Source: Arthrobacter citreus
GTDB taxonomy: Bacteria > Actinomycetota > Actinomycetes > Actinomycetales > Micrococcaceae
Reading direction: 5' to 3'
Length of the DNA: 64,000 bases
Assembly (NCBI RefSeq): GCF_009192745.1
Contig: NZ_VTFV01000003.1
Span: 1-64,000 of the forward strand
In this document: in pieces, positions 26,938-36,297 of the stretch
How positions within the stretch are numbered: the stretch's first letter is position 1
Layout: every line of letters begins with the position of its first letter
Translations under genes and position numbers: made by a program
The notes under the pieces: model-generated
The model's database searches: none
The model's input: only the letters and a program-made list of their open reading frames with translations
What the model was told of the DNA's origin: nothing

Positions 26938-27924
26938 CTATGCGGCGTAGTGCTTGGCCAGGCGGGCCATGCCCTCCTCGACGGAGACCTCCGGCGCCCA
27001 GTCCAGGACCTGGCGGGTGTGCCGCTGGTCGAACCAGTGGGAGGTGGAGAGCTGCTCCGCCAGGAACCGGGTCATGGGAGGTTCGTCCTCCACCAGGCCG
27101 CGGGAACCGGCTGCGAGCCAGGCTTTCTCAATGACGCTTCCGGCGCCCCGGGCAAGCCAGCCGGGAACGCTGAGGGACGGAGCTGGAATGCCTGCGGCGG
27201 CGCAGATACCGCCGATCATTTCCCGCACCATGCGGGGCTGGCCGTTGGTTACCACCAGTGCCTGCCCGTGGGCCTGCTCCATCCGGTCCAGGGCACGGGC
27301 GATGGCGGAAGCGGCGTTGTCCAGGTACGTGGTGTCGATGAGGGCCGCCCCGCCGTCCAGCAGCGGGAGCCGTCCGGACCGGGCCCGGTCCATGACCCGT
27401 TCCACCAGCTGGGTGTCGCCGGGCCCCCAGACGATGTGCGGACGGATTGCCGTGACGCGGAATTCAGGCGAATCAGCGGCAAGTGCCAGGAGTTCTGCGG
27501 CGGCCTTGGAACGGGCATAGCTGCCGCGGGCCCGCTCGGGGTCCGCGGTTCCCGCGCCCGCTCCGGCGATCGGCTCGCCGAAGTGGGCCACCGAGGGCGA
27601 GGAGACGAAAACGACGTCGCGCACGCCGGCGGCCCGCGCGGCGTCCAGGACATTGCGGGTGCCGTCGATGTTGGTCGCCTGGAACTCGGACCACTCACCG
27701 GTGAAGGAAACCTTTGCCGCAAGGTGGACGACGGCGTCCATTCCGGCTATGGCTGCTTCCACGGCTGGGCGGTCCGTGATGGAGCCGGAGACCGACTCCA
27801 GGCCTGGAGCGGCCGCAGGGCGCCGCTGCAGCGTCCGCACATAGTGTCCCTGGCCTGAGAGGACGCCGGCAACAGCGCCTCCGAGCAGGCCGCTGGCGCC
27901 GGTGACAAGGATGCGGCGGCTCAT
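26938..27924 (-). CDS. oleD: 2-alkyl-3-oxoalkanoate reductase OleD
   Basis: OleD reduces the beta-keto acid made by OleA to a beta-hydroxy acid using NADPH. The 328-residue extended SDR has the cofactor loop LVTGASGLLGGAV (residues 6-18), the VVHLAAKVSFTG segment near 65, and the YxxxK catalytic pair in SYARSKAA near residue 136. NAD-epimerase-like architecture runs throughout. The start overlaps the oleBC stop in an ATGA arrangement, so translation is coupled. Assignment rests on the family and on its place beside oleA and oleBC; in isolation it could be called only an NAD-dependent epimerase. Confidence 0.9.
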   Translation of the reverse strand: MSRRILVTGASGLLGGAVAGVLSGQGHYVRTLQRRPAAAPGLESVSGSITDRPAVEAAIAGMDAVVHLAAKVSFTGEWSEFQATNIDGTRNVLDAARAAGVRDVVFVSSPSVAHFGEPIAGAGAGTADPERARGSYARSKAAAELLALAADSPEFRVTAIRPHIVWGPGDTQLVERVMDRARSGRLPLLDGGAALIDTTYLDNAASAIARALDRMEQAHGQALVVTNGQPRMVREMIGGICAAAGIPAPSLSVPGWLARGAGSVIEKAWLAAGSRGLVEDEPPMTRFLAEQLSTSHWFDQRHTRQVLDWAPEVSVEEGMARLAKHYAA

Positions 27925-30563
27925 CGGCGGGCTCCCGGTGCGGTGATGCGGCCGCCGGCCAGGACCCGGGCGGCCCAGGCACCCAGAGCGGAGCGGTCGA
28001 TCTTGGAATTGTGGCGGATGTCCGTGGGCATCTGCGGCAGCACCAGCACCGCGGCCAGGTCCAGGCCACAGCGTTCGGCGACGGCGGAGCGGACGTCGGC
28101 GGCCAGGGAGTCTTCCGCCGGTCCGGGCCTGCGGGCCCCGCCGACGGTTTCAACGACGGCCACGGGAACCTGTGTTCCCGCCGGGCCAACGCCTACCAGG
28201 GCCGCCAGGCGGACAGCAGGCACTGATTCCGCAGCCTGTTCGGCTGCGACCGGCGTGAGGGGCCCTGCGGGGGTGGTCAGGACATGGCCAAGACGTCCCT
28301 CGACCCAGAGCCGGCCATCCGCGTCGAAATGGCCAACATCTCCGGTCCGGTGCCAGCCCGGCAGCGAACTGCTGTGCGCCTCGGTAATCCAGAGCCGGTC
28401 GTACCGGTCCTTCACATGCGGCGCACTCACCAGGATTTCTCCCGTGATGCCGTGCGCGTCGGAGATCTCGCTGCCCGCCGTGCCGTCTGCGGACAGCGGA
28501 GCGAGGGCCACGCGGGCACCGGCCACTGCTGTGCCCACGCACACACCGTTGCCGGTACCGGCCTTGCGGATCTGCTCCAGGCTGATGTCCGTGACCGGCA
28601 GAGCCTCGGTCATGCCGTAGGGCGTGTGCAGGGCAGCGGCGGGAACCAGGTCCTGTACCCGGGTGAGCAGGGCTTCGGGGATGGGAGCCCCGGCAGAGAG
28701 CAGCAGTTCAACCTTGCCCAGTGCATCCCGCTGGGCCGCGTCCAGGTCCCCGGCGGTTGCCAGCACGTTGGCCAGGGCGGCGGGGGAGGCGAACACCGTG
28801 GTGGCCTGGATGGCCGCGGCGGCGTTGGCCAGGGCGGCGGCGCTAAGCGTGCGCGGAGCGGTGACGTCCATGTCCGGAGTGACGCTGGTGGCGCCCAACG
28901 CGGGTCCGAGCAGGGCGAACGGTGCGAAGCCTGCCACCAGGGAGGAACCGGCCTTGAGGTTGTAGGTCCGGCGCAGCGTGTCCCGCATGGCGGCGAGCCG
29001 GCGGTGCGTGTAGACGGCTCCCTTGGCCGGTCCGGTGGAGCCGGAGGTGAAGAGCACGGCGGCGTCCGCGTCCGGATCCACGTGCCAGTCGGGGACTGGC
29101 TGTCCGGCCCCGGCAGCGGTGAGTTCAGCGACCGTGTGCGCTGTGCCGAGCAGGCGCCGCCTGGCCGGGGATGCTTCGCCGGCCAGGACCGGGGTACCCG
29201 GCCAGCCGAAGAACCGTGCACCGGTGAGGCCGCGTTCAATGCCTACGATGAAGTCCGGTCCCGCGCCCTTGATGGCGCGGCTCAGGCCCTTGGTGCCCAG
29301 CCCGGCGTCGGCAACCACCACCACGGCGCCCAGCCGCAGGCAGGCGTAGATCAGGGTTGTGAGCTCGCTGCCCGGCGGCACCAGCAGGTTCACCCGGCTG
29401 CCCGGGCGCACTCCGATGCCGGCCAGCCCGGCCGCCAGCGCGTTGACCCGGGAACCGAGTTCGGCCCAGGAGAGCACCGCGGGAGCTTTACCTGATTCGG
29501 CCGGAGCCATATCAACGACGGCGGGTGAATCGTCCGAGCTGCGCTCGTCCAGCTCTGCCAGCATGGGCCGGAAGCCGGAGCGCTGTGTTTTTGCGGCTGG
29601 GGCCTGCTTCGGAGCCGCAGCCTGTCCCGGAGCCGGGGCGTGGACGGCATCCAGCCAGGCATAGACCGGCGAGGCGATGTCCCTGTCCTCGGCCACCAGG
29701 TGCCCGGCACCTTCGAAGCGGTGAACGTCCGCCTGGGGAAGGCGGCTGATGAGGTCCCGCAGGTACCGGTCGGAGAAGACCGGGTCCTTGGGGCCCCACA
29801 GCGCCAGCACCGGCACGTCCAGCTCCCGGATGCCTTCGGCGACGCGGCTCAGCGTCCGGTAGCTTGGGTGGGTTTCATCCGCGGGGATGTCGGCGACGAA
29901 GTTGCCGACGCCCTCGCGCCGTGCTGCTGAGCGATAGGGCTCGGCGTACGCCTGGCGGACCTCCGGGAGCAGTGCCGGGCGGGCCAGGGAATGCGTGACG
30001 CGCAGGAAGGCATCGGTGGTCCTGGTGCCCCAGCCGTGCACTGCCGGGTGCAGGGCCAGGCGCAGTGCCGGCGGCAGGGAGAAACCGGCTGGGTGCACCG
30101 CGGTGTTGGTAAGCACCACGCCTGCCAGCTGTTTGCGGTGGGCCAGTGCCCAGCCCAGGGAGATGATGCCGCCCCAGTCGTGTCCCACGCTCACCACGGG
30201 CCCGGTGAGGCCGAGCGCACCGGTCAGGTCCCCGAGGTCGGTGATCCGGTCGGCGAGCCGGCGGAACGTCCCGGTGCGGTCGGAGAAACCCATATCCAGC
30301 TGGTCTACGGCGATGACGCGCCAGGGACGGTCCGCGGTGCTCCCGGCAGCGGCCAGGGTGCGCCACAGATAGGACCAGGTGGGGTTGCCGTGGACGCACA
30401 GCAGCGTTCCGGCAGGCTCGACGCCGCGGGCAGCAAGGTCCGGGGCGTTATCCAGCAGGTGCCAGGTGTGGGTGGTTCCTGCTGCATCCACGGCAGCGGT
30501 GGAGGGAACCTGGACATGGCGGGACCACGCGGCCGGAACTCCGGGCCAGAGTTCAGCTACCAC
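27921..30563 (-). CDS. oleBC: OleBC fusion: beta-lactone decarboxylase and beta-lactone synthetase
   Basis: The 880-residue protein joins two pathway enzymes. Residues 1 to about 305 form an alpha/beta-hydrolase of the haloalkane-dehalogenase type: oxyanion segment VHGNPTWSYLWR near 58, nucleophile Asp129 in GHDWGG, and His288 in GAGHLV. This is OleB, which decarboxylates a beta-lactone to the cis-olefin. An Ala/Pro-rich linker (about 310-326) leads to an AMP-binding domain with P-loop LFTSGSTGPAKGAVYTH at about 504-520, corresponding to OleC, the ATP-dependent beta-lactone synthetase. I start at GTG 30563, which overlaps the oleA stop by 7 nt. The OleBC fusion is known from Micrococcus and Arthrobacter. 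Confidence 0.93.
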   Translation of the reverse strand: MVAELWPGVPAAWSRHVQVPSTAAVDAAGTTHTWHLLDNAPDLAARGVEPAGTLLCVHGNPTWSYLWRTLAAAGSTADRPWRVIAVDQLDMGFSDRTGTFRRLADRITDLGDLTGALGLTGPVVSVGHDWGGIISLGWALAHRKQLAGVVLTNTAVHPAGFSLPPALRLALHPAVHGWGTRTTDAFLRVTHSLARPALLPEVRQAYAEPYRSAARREGVGNFVADIPADETHPSYRTLSRVAEGIRELDVPVLALWGPKDPVFSDRYLRDLISRLPQADVHRFEGAGHLVAEDRDIASPVYAWLDAVHAPAPGQAAAPKQAPAAKTQRSGFRPMLAELDERSSDDSPAVVDMAPAESGKAPAVLSWAELGSRVNALAAGLAGIGVRPGSRVNLLVPPGSELTTLIYACLRLGAVVVVADAGLGTKGLSRAIKGAGPDFIVGIERGLTGARFFGWPGTPVLAGEASPARRRLLGTAHTVAELTAAGAGQPVPDWHVDPDADAAVLFTSGSTGPAKGAVYTHRRLAAMRDTLRRTYNLKAGSSLVAGFAPFALLGPALGATSVTPDMDVTAPRTLSAAALANAAAAIQATTVFASPAALANVLATAGDLDAAQRDALGKVELLLSAGAPIPEALLTRVQDLVPAAALHTPYGMTEALPVTDISLEQIRKAGTGNGVCVGTAVAGARVALAPLSADGTAGSEISDAHGITGEILVSAPHVKDRYDRLWITEAHSSSLPGWHRTGDVGHFDADGRLWVEGRLGHVLTTPAGPLTPVAAEQAAESVPAVRLAALVGVGPAGTQVPVAVVETVGGARRPGPAEDSLAADVRSAVAERCGLDLAAVLVLPQMPTDIRHNSKIDRSALGAWAARVLAGGRITAPGARR

Positions 30564-31582
30564 GCGATCTCCATCATGGTGGTGTTCAGGCCGGAGCCCA
30601 CGCCCATGCACAGCACCCGGTCCCCGGGATGCAGCGTGCGGGCTTCCTGCGCGAGCGTCATGGGCAGTGATGCCGGACCCACGTTGCCCCACCGGGGGAA
30701 CGTGATCGGAACACGTTCCTTGTCCAGCTCTACGGCCTTGATGATGGCGTTCGTGTAGGAGTTGGAGACCTGGTGGGTGACGTAGCGGTCCATGCCCTGC
30801 CAGTCCCAGCCGTTCTCCTGCGCCTCATGCCAGGCAGTGACCACCAGGTCCAGCCCGCCTTCGAGCAGCCCTTTGGTATCGGTGTACATGCCGCCTTCAC
30901 CGCCCACGCACAGTTCGTGGTGTTCGGTGCCGGCCCGCGAGACCCCGCCCAGGATGCGGTGCGAACCGGGGTGGTCCCCGGCCCGGCCGATTACGGCAGC
31001 CGCAGCCCCGCTGCCCAGCGTCAGGGTCGCGAACTCCCGAAGGTAGTCCTGGCGGGTGGAGTCCTCACGGTTTAGGCGGCCGAACGTGGCTTCCTGGACT
31101 CCCTGCGAGTCTTCCCCGGCCACAATCAGGGCGTAATCGATCTGGCCGGATTCGATCATGTTCGAGGCCATGGTGATGCCGTTGACGAATCCGAGGCAGG
31201 CATTGGCAAGGTCAAAGTTCAGGGCAGAGGAAGGCAGGCCCAGGCTGTGGTGGATCTTCACTGCGACGGAGGGCTCAAGGTTCTTGCGCGTCACTGACGT
31301 GTTGATGAGCAGCCCGATCTGTGCCGGCTCGACGCCGGCTTCAGCCATCGCCTTGGCTCCCGCCTCGATCGCACCGTCCTCGAAAGTCGAACCGGGTGCC
31401 CACCATCGCCGTTCGCTGACGCCGGCGACCCGCTCCAGCAGGCCCTTGGAAAGCCGCAGCCGTTTCAGGGACGGCGAGAGCCGTTCGTCGAACTCATGAG
31501 AACTGACAACAACGGGCGCTTCTACGCTCTTGACGCTCAGGAGTGCGGTGTTGGTGTGATGGAAGTTGAAGTTCCCGCTCAA
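30557..31582 (-). CDS. oleA: Acyl-CoA condensing enzyme OleA
   Basis: OleA joins two fatty acyl-CoA molecules head to head to give a 2-alkyl-3-ketoalkanoic acid. The 341-residue thiolase-fold protein resembles KAS III. The nucleophilic Cys129 is in DLANACLGFVNG, the catalytic His is in VTHQVSNSY near residue 268, and the Asn in FPRWGNVGPAS near residue 298. The RWWAPGSTFED and NTSVTRKNLEPS blocks match OleA rather than FabH. The start is TTG 31582, with AAGGCAGG upstream, in preference to TTG 31606. It heads an oleA-oleBC-oleD operon divergent from smc. Confidence 0.93.
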   Translation of the reverse strand: MSGNFNFHHTNTALLSVKSVEAPVVVSSHEFDERLSPSLKRLRLSKGLLERVAGVSERRWWAPGSTFEDGAIEAGAKAMAEAGVEPAQIGLLINTSVTRKNLEPSVAVKIHHSLGLPSSALNFDLANACLGFVNGITMASNMIESGQIDYALIVAGEDSQGVQEATFGRLNREDSTRQDYLREFATLTLGSGAAAAVIGRAGDHPGSHRILGGVSRAGTEHHELCVGGEGGMYTDTKGLLEGGLDLVVTAWHEAQENGWDWQGMDRYVTHQVSNSYTNAIIKAVELDKERVPITFPRWGNVGPASLPMTLAQEARTLHPGDRVLCMGVGSGLNTTMMEIAW

Positions 31583-31795
31583 AATGCCTGCCTTGTCTGC
31601 TGCCAAAAAAGATCGCGGTCCGGGCCCGGTAAAGCCCGTAACGGCGCCGTCGAACCATATGATTCTCTAAGAAGCCTACTTTCCTGCCCGGCCTGGAACG
31701 CGCGAAATCCCGGATTACGCTCTGCGAGTACTGCGCTTAAGTGTGGGGTACCACCCGGCTTTAAGGAATCTTCCACAAACGAGAGACAGAGGCCA

Positions 31796-34700
31796 GTGCA
31801 CTTAAAAACCCTCACGATGCGGGGCTTCAAATCCTTCGCGTCGGCCACCACCTTCGAGTTTGAGCCCGGAGTGACCGCCGTCGTCGGTCCCAACGGCTCA
31901 GGCAAGTCCAATGTGGTGGATGCCCTGGCCTGGGTCATGGGGGAGCAGGGAGCCAAGACCCTGCGCGGCGGAAAAATGGAAGACGTGATTTTTGCCGGGA
32001 CCTCCGGGCGGCCGCCGCTGGGCCGGGCGCAGGTCTCGCTCACCATCGACAATTCCGACGGCGCCCTGCCGATCGACTACTCCGAAGTCACCATTTCCCG
32101 CACCCTGTTCCGGGCCGGCGGCTCCGAGTACGCCATCAATGGTGCACCCTGCCGCCTGCTGGACATCCAGGAACTGCTCTCTGACTCCGGGCTGGGCCGG
32201 GAAATGCACGTGATCGTGGGGCAGGGGCAGCTGGACAAGGTGCTGCACGCGTCGCCGGAGGACCGCCGGGGCTTCATTGAGGAAGCCGCGGGAATCCTCA
32301 AGCACCGGCGGCGGCGGGAAAAGACCGTGCGCAAGCTGGACGCGATGCAGGCCAACCTCGCCCGACTGACCGACCTGACCGCGGAGCTGCGCCGGCAGCT
32401 TGGGCCACTGGGCAAACAGGCGGCCGTGGCACGCCGGGCCAAGCAGGTCCAGCTGGATGTACGCGATGCCCGGGCACGCCTGCTCGCCGATGACATTGTG
32501 ACCCTGGCCGCCGCCGTCGAGGAAGACACAGCGGCCGAGGCAGCGCTGCGCACCAGGCGGGCACAAGTCGAGCAGGAAGCGGCAGCACAGGGTGCGCGGC
32601 TCGCGGAACTCGAACGGCTTGCCGCCGAGGCAACCCCGCGGGTCAACGCAGCACGAGACGCCTGGTACGCGCTTTCCTCTGCACGGGAACGGCTGCGCTC
32701 GCTGGCTGCTCTGGCCGACGAGCGGCGCCGGCTGCTTGGCTCCGCTGAACCTGCGGCCGACCCCGGCCGCGACCCCGAGAAACTGCAGGCTCAGGCGCAG
32801 CGGGTGCGCGCCGAGGCCGAGCAGCTTGCCGCCGAGGCCTCCGAACGGGAGGGCATGCTCGAAGACGCCGTTGAGATCCGGGCCGCCGCAGAGGAAGAAG
32901 CGGCAGCCGAAGAGCGACGCCTGGCCGCCCTGCTGCGGGCAGCGGCGGACCGCAGGGAAGGCTTGGCCCGGCTCTCCGGCTCGGTGTCCGCCGCGCGGTC
33001 CCGGGTGGAGGCTGCGGAGGCTGAGCTGGGAAGGCTGCGCGGTTCCATTGCGCAGGCCGAGGAGCGCCGGCGTAGGGCCGAAGCGGATTTCGCTGCCCTG
33101 GAGCAGGAAGCAGCTGGAGCGGAGTCCGGCGAAGAAGGCCTGGACGCCGAATACGAGGAAGCCACCGAGGCGTTGGAAGTCGCCACGGCACGGCTGGCGG
33201 ACCTCGTGGAAGAAGAACGGCAGGCGGTTCGGGACCGTGAGACCCTCACCGCCCGCCGCGATGCCCTTGCCGTGGGGCTGGACCGCCGGGACGGGTCGGC
33301 GGCGCTGCTGGGTGCCGGGCTTGACGGTGTGCTCTCGCCCCTCGCCGACCTGCTTACCGTCAGGCCCGGCTACGAGCGCGCAGTCAGCGCCGCGCTGGGA
33401 CCGGCAGCCGAAGCGCTGGCAGTACGCGACGGCGACACTGCAGTCCAGGCGCTGAAAACCCTCAAGGACTCCGAACTGGGCCAGGTGAACCTGGTTCTGG
33501 CCGCTGGTCCGGCCGCCGGGGAACCCGCCGAAAGCCGGGTGGAGCTTCCGGCCGGCTGCGTTTATGCCGAGGATCTGGTGGAGGCAGCCGCGGGCGCTGG
33601 ACCTGCCGTGCGCTCCCTCCTGCGCCCCGCCGTCGTGGTTGAATCCCTGGACCGTGCATCGGCCCTGCTGGCACAGCACCCCGGACTAACGGCGGTCACC
33701 GCTGACGGGGACGTGCTGACAGTCTTCACCGCCGCCGGGGGATCGAGCACGGCCCCCGGGCTCATCGAAATCCAGGCTGCCGTGGAGGAAACCCAGAGCA
33801 GGTTGGATGAAGCCTCAGCCCGCGCCGAAAAGGCACGTTTCGCGATCGCAGCACTGCGGGCGGAACGTGACACGGCGCAGGCCAGGGCCGATGCAGCGCT
33901 CGCCGTCCTGCACGAATCCGATGCCCGCCTCGCCGCCGTGGGGGAGCGGCTGGGTGCCTTGGGCTCCGTGCTGCGTTCGGCCTCCGGGGAAGCGGAACGG
34001 CTGACGCGCCTTGCCGAGGCGGCTGAGGCGAACCTCACTGCGGAACAAGAGAAGCTGGCCGAGGCGGAACAGCGGCTGGCAGCGGCGCAGGAAAGCCCGG
34101 AAGACGCTGCCGAACCTTCCACTGACCGCCGTGATGCGCTGGCATTGGCCGCAGCCCAGGCGCGGCAGGCCGAAATGGATGCCCGGCTGTCCCTGCGCTC
34201 GGCCCAGGAGCAGCTCTCTGCCGTGTCCGGCCGGGCTGAATCCCTGGAGCGGGCCGCAGCGGCGGAGCGCCGCGCCCGGGCAGCGGCAGCAGAACGGGCA
34301 CGGGTGCGTGCCGCCCAGGCCGCACGTGCGCAGGCGGTGGCCACGGCGGCCCTGCAGGCCGGACGCTGGGCGGACGTGTCCCTGGAAGCCGCGGCCGCCG
34401 AGCGGGACCAGGCCGAAGCCGTCCGCGCCGAGTTTGAAGCCGAGCTCACCGAGGTGCGGGCCGCTAACGCCGAGTCCGTGGCAGAGCTGGCCAGGCTGAC
34501 GGACTCCGTGCACCGCGACGAGCTCCTCCGGGCTGAGAAACGGCTGCGGATCGAAGCACTGGAAGTCCGGGCCGTGGAGGAACTCGGCATCACCGCAGAC
34601 AACCTTGTCGCCGAATACGGGCCGGACCAGCTGGTTCCGGTTCCTGCGGATGCCGTGGAGGGCGCCGGAAAGTGGGCGGCCCTGCATCTGCCGGTGGACG

Positions 34701-35410
34701 AGGACGGCAACCCGGTCACCGAAGGTGTTCCCTACAACCGCGCCGAGCAGGAGAAACGGCTCAAGCGTGCCCAGCGGGACCTTTCCGCCCTGGGCAAGGT
34801 GAACCCGCTGGCACTGGAAGAGTTCGCTGCCCTCGAGGAGAGGCATGCCTTCCTCAGCACCCAGCTTGAGGACCTCAAGGCCACCCGCAAGGACCTGCTG
34901 GACATCATCCGTGAAGTGGACCAGCGGGTGGAAGAGGTCTTTGCCGCCGCTTTCCAGGACACAGCTGTCCAGTTCGAGAGGGTCTTCGGGCGGCTTTTCC
35001 CCGGCGGCGAGGGACGGCTGGTCCTCACCGATCCGCAGGACATGCTCACCACCGGCATTGAGGTGGAGGCCCGTCCAGCCGGCAAGAAGATCAAGCGGCT
35101 GTCCCTCTTGTCCGGCGGAGAGCGCTCGCTGACCGCCGTCGCCCTGCTGGTAGCCATCTTCAAGGCCCGCCCCTCGCCCTTCTATGTCATGGATGAGGTT
35201 GAAGCGGCACTGGATGACACCAACCTGGGCCGGCTGATCACCATCTTCGAAGAGCTGCGTGAATCGTCCCAGCTGATAGTCATTACGCACCAGAAACGCA
35301 CCATGGAAGTGGCCGATGCCCTGTACGGCGTGTCCATGCGCGGCGACGGCGTCTCCGCCGTGATCAGCCAGCGGCTGGCCGGCGCGGCGCGGCATTCTGC
35401 CGCCCCTTAG
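31796..35410 (+). CDS. smc: Chromosome segregation protein SMC
   Basis: The 1204-residue condensin ATPase compacts and separates chromosomes with ScpA and ScpB. The N-terminal head begins HLKTLTMRGFKSFASATTFEF and has Walker A VVGPNGSGKSNVVDAL (about residues 30-45). Two very long coiled coils, rich in Ala, Glu and Arg, flank the hinge (about 520-650). The C-terminal head has the ABC signature LLSGGERSLTAVAL and Walker B FYVMDEVEAALDD near residue 1128. I use GTG 31796 with AGAGG upstream, since the longer ORF to 31496 runs into the divergent oleA promoter region and lacks family similarity. Confidence 0.97.
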   Translation: MHLKTLTMRGFKSFASATTFEFEPGVTAVVGPNGSGKSNVVDALAWVMGEQGAKTLRGGKMEDVIFAGTSGRPPLGRAQVSLTIDNSDGALPIDYSEVTISRTLFRAGGSEYAINGAPCRLLDIQELLSDSGLGREMHVIVGQGQLDKVLHASPEDRRGFIEEAAGILKHRRRREKTVRKLDAMQANLARLTDLTAELRRQLGPLGKQAAVARRAKQVQLDVRDARARLLADDIVTLAAAVEEDTAAEAALRTRRAQVEQEAAAQGARLAELERLAAEATPRVNAARDAWYALSSARERLRSLAALADERRRLLGSAEPAADPGRDPEKLQAQAQRVRAEAEQLAAEASEREGMLEDAVEIRAAAEEEAAAEERRLAALLRAAADRREGLARLSGSVSAARSRVEAAEAELGRLRGSIAQAEERRRRAEADFAALEQEAAGAESGEEGLDAEYEEATEALEVATARLADLVEEERQAVRDRETLTARRDALAVGLDRRDGSAALLGAGLDGVLSPLADLLTVRPGYERAVSAALGPAAEALAVRDGDTAVQALKTLKDSELGQVNLVLAAGPAAGEPAESRVELPAGCVYAEDLVEAAAGAGPAVRSLLRPAVVVESLDRASALLAQHPGLTAVTADGDVLTVFTAAGGSSTAPGLIEIQAAVEETQSRLDEASARAEKARFAIAALRAERDTAQARADAALAVLHESDARLAAVGERLGALGSVLRSASGEAERLTRLAEAAEANLTAEQEKLAEAEQRLAAAQESPEDAAEPSTDRRDALALAAAQARQAEMDARLSLRSAQEQLSAVSGRAESLERAAAAERRARAAAAERARVRAAQAARAQAVATAALQAGRWADVSLEAAAAERDQAEAVRAEFEAELTEVRAANAESVAELARLTDSVHRDELLRAEKRLRIEALEVRAVEELGITADNLVAEYGPDQLVPVPADAVEGAGKWAALHLPVDEDGNPVTEGVPYNRAEQEKRLKRAQRDLSALGKVNPLALEEFAALEERHAFLSTQLEDLKATRKDLLDIIREVDQRVEEVFAAAFQDTAVQFERVFGRLFPGGEGRLVLTDPQDMLTTGIEVEARPAGKKIKRLSLLSGGERSLTAVALLVAIFKARPSPFYVMDEVEAALDDTNLGRLITIFEELRESSQLIVITHQKRTMEVADALYGVSMRGDGVSAVISQRLAGAARHSAAP

Positions 35411-35470
35411 CCTTGCAGATCCCGCCCTGGTCCTCGCAAGCTCGGAGAGGGGCCCTGGATCTTTCACTGC

Positions 35471-35511
35471 CTCGCTCGTTCCTCGCTCGTTCCTCGCTCG
35501 TTCCTCGCTCG
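35471..35511. repeat. 11-bp tandem repeat, 3.7 copies
   Basis: CTCGCTCGTTC is repeated three times without change (35471-35503) and once in part (35504-35511). It lies in the 155-nt gap between the convergent smc and amidotransferase genes, where I see no gene or U-tailed terminator. Confidence 0.95.
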
Positions 35512-35565
35512 GCGATGCGGGGCTACGCAGAACACCGTGCCGCGCGGCCCCCGGTCCTGAAACCG

Positions 35566-36297
35566 TTAGCGGGCGTATCGTGCGGTGAAGTTGCGCAGGA
35601 TCAGCGGCGGGGCAGTGACCCGGGCCGGACGGACGGAGTCCATCACCGCGTCGGCTTCCTCAGGCGGAAAGTACCCGGCATTGCGGTAGACCGAGATACG
35701 GGTCAGCAGCCCGGCGACGTCGAGCTCGGGATGGAACTGGGTGGCGTAGAGGTTCTGCCGCACCCGGAACATCTGCACGGGGCAGGTGGGGGAGCCGGCC
35801 AGGTTCACCGCATGCGGGGGCAGCGTGAAAACGGCTTCCTTGTGGCCTACGAAGGCGTCGAACGTGTCCGGCAGCCCGTCGAGCAGAGGATCCCGGCGTC
35901 CCTCCACGGTGAGGGTAACCGGAACTGCGCCAATCGCCTCGCCGTAGGTGCGGTCGACGACGGCGCCCTGGTGCCGTCCCAGCGTCCCCACGCCGTAGCA
36001 GGCACCCAGGAATGGAAAGTCCTCCGCGACCACGGCGTCCAGCAGGGCAGACAGCTCCTTTTCAACGCGCAGCTGCAGCGCGGACTTGCCCTCTTCCGGG
36101 TCCGAGGAGTTGAACGGGCTGCCGCCCACGATGATCCCGCTGTACTGCGCCAGGTCAACGGCCGGCAGGGGGCCCGCTTCCATCCGTACCCGGTGCAGCT
36201 GGTGCGGGGCCAGGCCCCCGAAGTTCAGGTAGGACTCGTATTCCTCCTCGGCGGCGCCGTCTTCGGCGCGGGTGGCCAGGAGCAGGAAGGGCTTCAT
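35566..36297 (-). CDS. Class I glutamine amidotransferase-like protein
   Basis: The 243-residue protein has the type 1 glutamine amidotransferase fold. The nucleophile elbow is FLGACYGVGTLG with Cys near residue 100, and the catalytic His-x-Glu is QFHPELD near residue 192. It resembles stand-alone GMP-synthase-like amidotransferases (YfeJ/PuuD-like peptidases), whose substrates are mostly unknown. It starts in an ATGA overlap with the MFS gene, so the two are translationally coupled; a role for the amidotransferase in processing what the transporter moves is possible but only inferred. Confidence 0.88.
   Translation of the reverse strand: MKPFLLLATRAEDGAAEEEYESYLNFGGLAPHQLHRVRMEAGPLPAVDLAQYSGIIVGGSPFNSSDPEEGKSALQLRVEKELSALLDAVVAEDFPFLGACYGVGTLGRHQGAVVDRTYGEAIGAVPVTLTVEGRRDPLLDGLPDTFDAFVGHKEAVFTLPPHAVNLAGSPTCPVQMFRVRQNLYATQFHPELDVAGLLTRISVYRNAGYFPPEEADAVMDSVRPARVTAPPLILRNFTARYAR

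Noticed and set aside
28284-29495. 403-codon plus-strand ORF opposite oleBC
   Set aside because: Antisense shadow in high-GC DNA; oleBC has clear domains and active-site residues.
31898-35467. Long minus-strand ORFs of 593 and 550 codons opposite smc
   Set aside because: They run through the coding region of smc, are Cys/Gly/Arg-rich without domain structure, and follow the codon bias of the smc strand.
35471-35511. CRISPR-like array
   Set aside because: The 11-bp units have no spacers between them, and no cas gene is in the window. It is a simple tandem repeat.
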